Origin: Dehalococcoidia bacterium | Lineage (GTDB): Bacteria; Chloroflexota; Dehalococcoidia; UBA2979 | NCBI GenBank assembly: GCA_030745285.1 | Contig: JASLOV010000089.1 | Coordinates: 1-6,418 of the forward strand | DNA length: 6,418 nucleotides | Reading direction: 5' to 3' | Part shown: positions 5,826-6,418 of the stretch, in pieces | How the letters are laid out: every line of letters starts with the position of its first letter | Numbering within the stretch: the stretch's first letter is position 1 | Translations under genes and position numbers: made by a program | The notes under the pieces: model-generated | The model's database searches: none | What the model saw: only the letters and a program-made list of their open reading frames with translations | Told to the model about the DNA's origin: nothing

Positions 5826-6418
5826 CTATGCCTCGAGCATTTCCTTGATCGACGACCACACGGCGTGGACGCCGCCGGCCGCGGTCTCGCCCATGCTGAC
5901 TACGACCATGTTCTCGCCGGGGAGCACGTAAAGCAGCTTGCCGCGCGCGCCGATGCCAACGAAGAGGTCGTCGGGCGCGTCCGGGAACCACGCGCCTCGC
6001 CCACTCTGGCCGCCGGCGGTCTTCCAGACCCCGCCGGACGTGTTCAGCACCACAGGTAGCCGTAGGCGTTGTTCGCCGCCGGGAACGGCGGGGTGAGCGA
6101 GGCGGCGATGAACCGCTCGTCGATCAGTTGGCGGTCGCCCCAGCGACTGCGATTGAGCCAGAACCAGCCGAGGCGGGCGATGTCTCGATGCGTCGCAGTC
6201 AACACCGGCATCGGCCCGCGGTTGCCGATCTGCATCCAGCCGCGATCGGTCGAGGGCCAGTCCAGGGTCAGGCCCAGCGGCTCCGCGAGGCACTGCTGGT
6301 AGAAGTCGCGAGGCGGCACCCGCGCCACCTCCCAGAGGATGTTCGGCAGCGTGTTCAACACCGGGCCGCTCTTGTACTCGTAGGTCTCTCCGACGGGGTC
6401 GTGAGCGGCCGTCATCGA
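5826..6418 (-). pseudogene. Class C beta-lactamase-like serine hydrolase, C-terminal part, frameshifted and cut by window edge
   Basis: Reading leftward from the edge, the first frame gives VGETYEYKSGP (the Y-x-S/N region of penicillin-binding-protein-like hydrolases), a FYQQCLAEPLGL segment, then DIARLGWFWLNRSRWGDRQLI and AANNAYGYLWC, and stops at TGA 6044-6046. A second frame continues the same protein without a gap: VLNTSGGVWKTAGG, then DDLFVGIGARGKLLYVLPGE, VVVSMGE and SIKEMLEA to TAG at 5826. One extra G after 6048 would give YGYLWWLNTSGG, a natural family sequence, so a single base is missing. About 197 residues are seen; the SxxK nucleophile region lies outside the window. Known relatives are esterases, amidases, beta-lactamases and 6-aminohexanoate-oligomer hydrolases, with no way to choose here. 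The break could be a true mutation or a sequencing/assembly error. Confidence 0.8.

Noticed and set aside
6044..6058. Programmed -1 ribosomal frameshifting in the hydrolase
   Set aside because: No X-XXY-YYZ slippery site precedes the stop, and inserting one G restores a natural family sequence, so a deletion or base-call error is simpler.

Overview
The window is GC-rich bacterial chromosomal DNA with tightly packed catabolic and redox genes. It has no RNA genes, insertion sequences or CRISPR repeats. The F420-type luciferase-like oxidoreductase, the high third-position GC, the GTG starts and the mix of stand-alone oxidoreductases would fit a high-GC Chloroflexota (Dehalococcoidia/SAR202-like) or actinobacterial genome. 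That placement is inference from gene style, not from a marker gene.

Layout. A leftward operon occupies 1-2879. Read in the direction of transcription it holds a D-2-hydroxyacid dehydrogenase (2879-1869), a thiamine-diphosphate (ThDP) enzyme of the acetolactate synthase/decarboxylase superfamily (1832-192), and the first 41 codons of a biotin carboxylase-type protein that runs off the left edge (123-1). A 186-bp divergent control region (2880-3065) separates it from a rightward set. That set holds a 3-hydroxyisobutyrate/tartronate-semialdehyde-type dehydrogenase (3066-3968), a 206-residue protein of unknown function (3997-4617), an F420-dependent luciferase-like oxidoreductase of the Rv2161c type (4714-5553), and a 58-codon open frame with strong coding signature (5591-5767). 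The right end (5826-6418) is the C-terminal part of a leftward class C beta-lactamase-like serine hydrolase. It is broken by a one-base frameshift near 6048.

How the genes may work together (inference): a ThDP enzyme with two 2-/3-hydroxyacid dehydrogenases of different folds on either side of a shared control region suggests handling of a small 2-oxo or 3-oxo acid. The layout recalls the glyoxylate carboligase / tartronate-semialdehyde reductase pathway. However, the ThDP enzyme keeps the catalytic glutamate that true glyoxylate carboligase lacks, so the substrate is open. The biotin carboxylase could carboxylate a product, but only its N-terminus is visible.

The main points for a second look are the paired CGGCGA palindromes around a TATAGT box in the divergent region, a perfect 15-bp palindrome before the F420 gene, the 206-residue unknown protein, the 58-codon orphan, and the hydrolase frameshift. 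I found no clear evidence of a new defence or mobile system.
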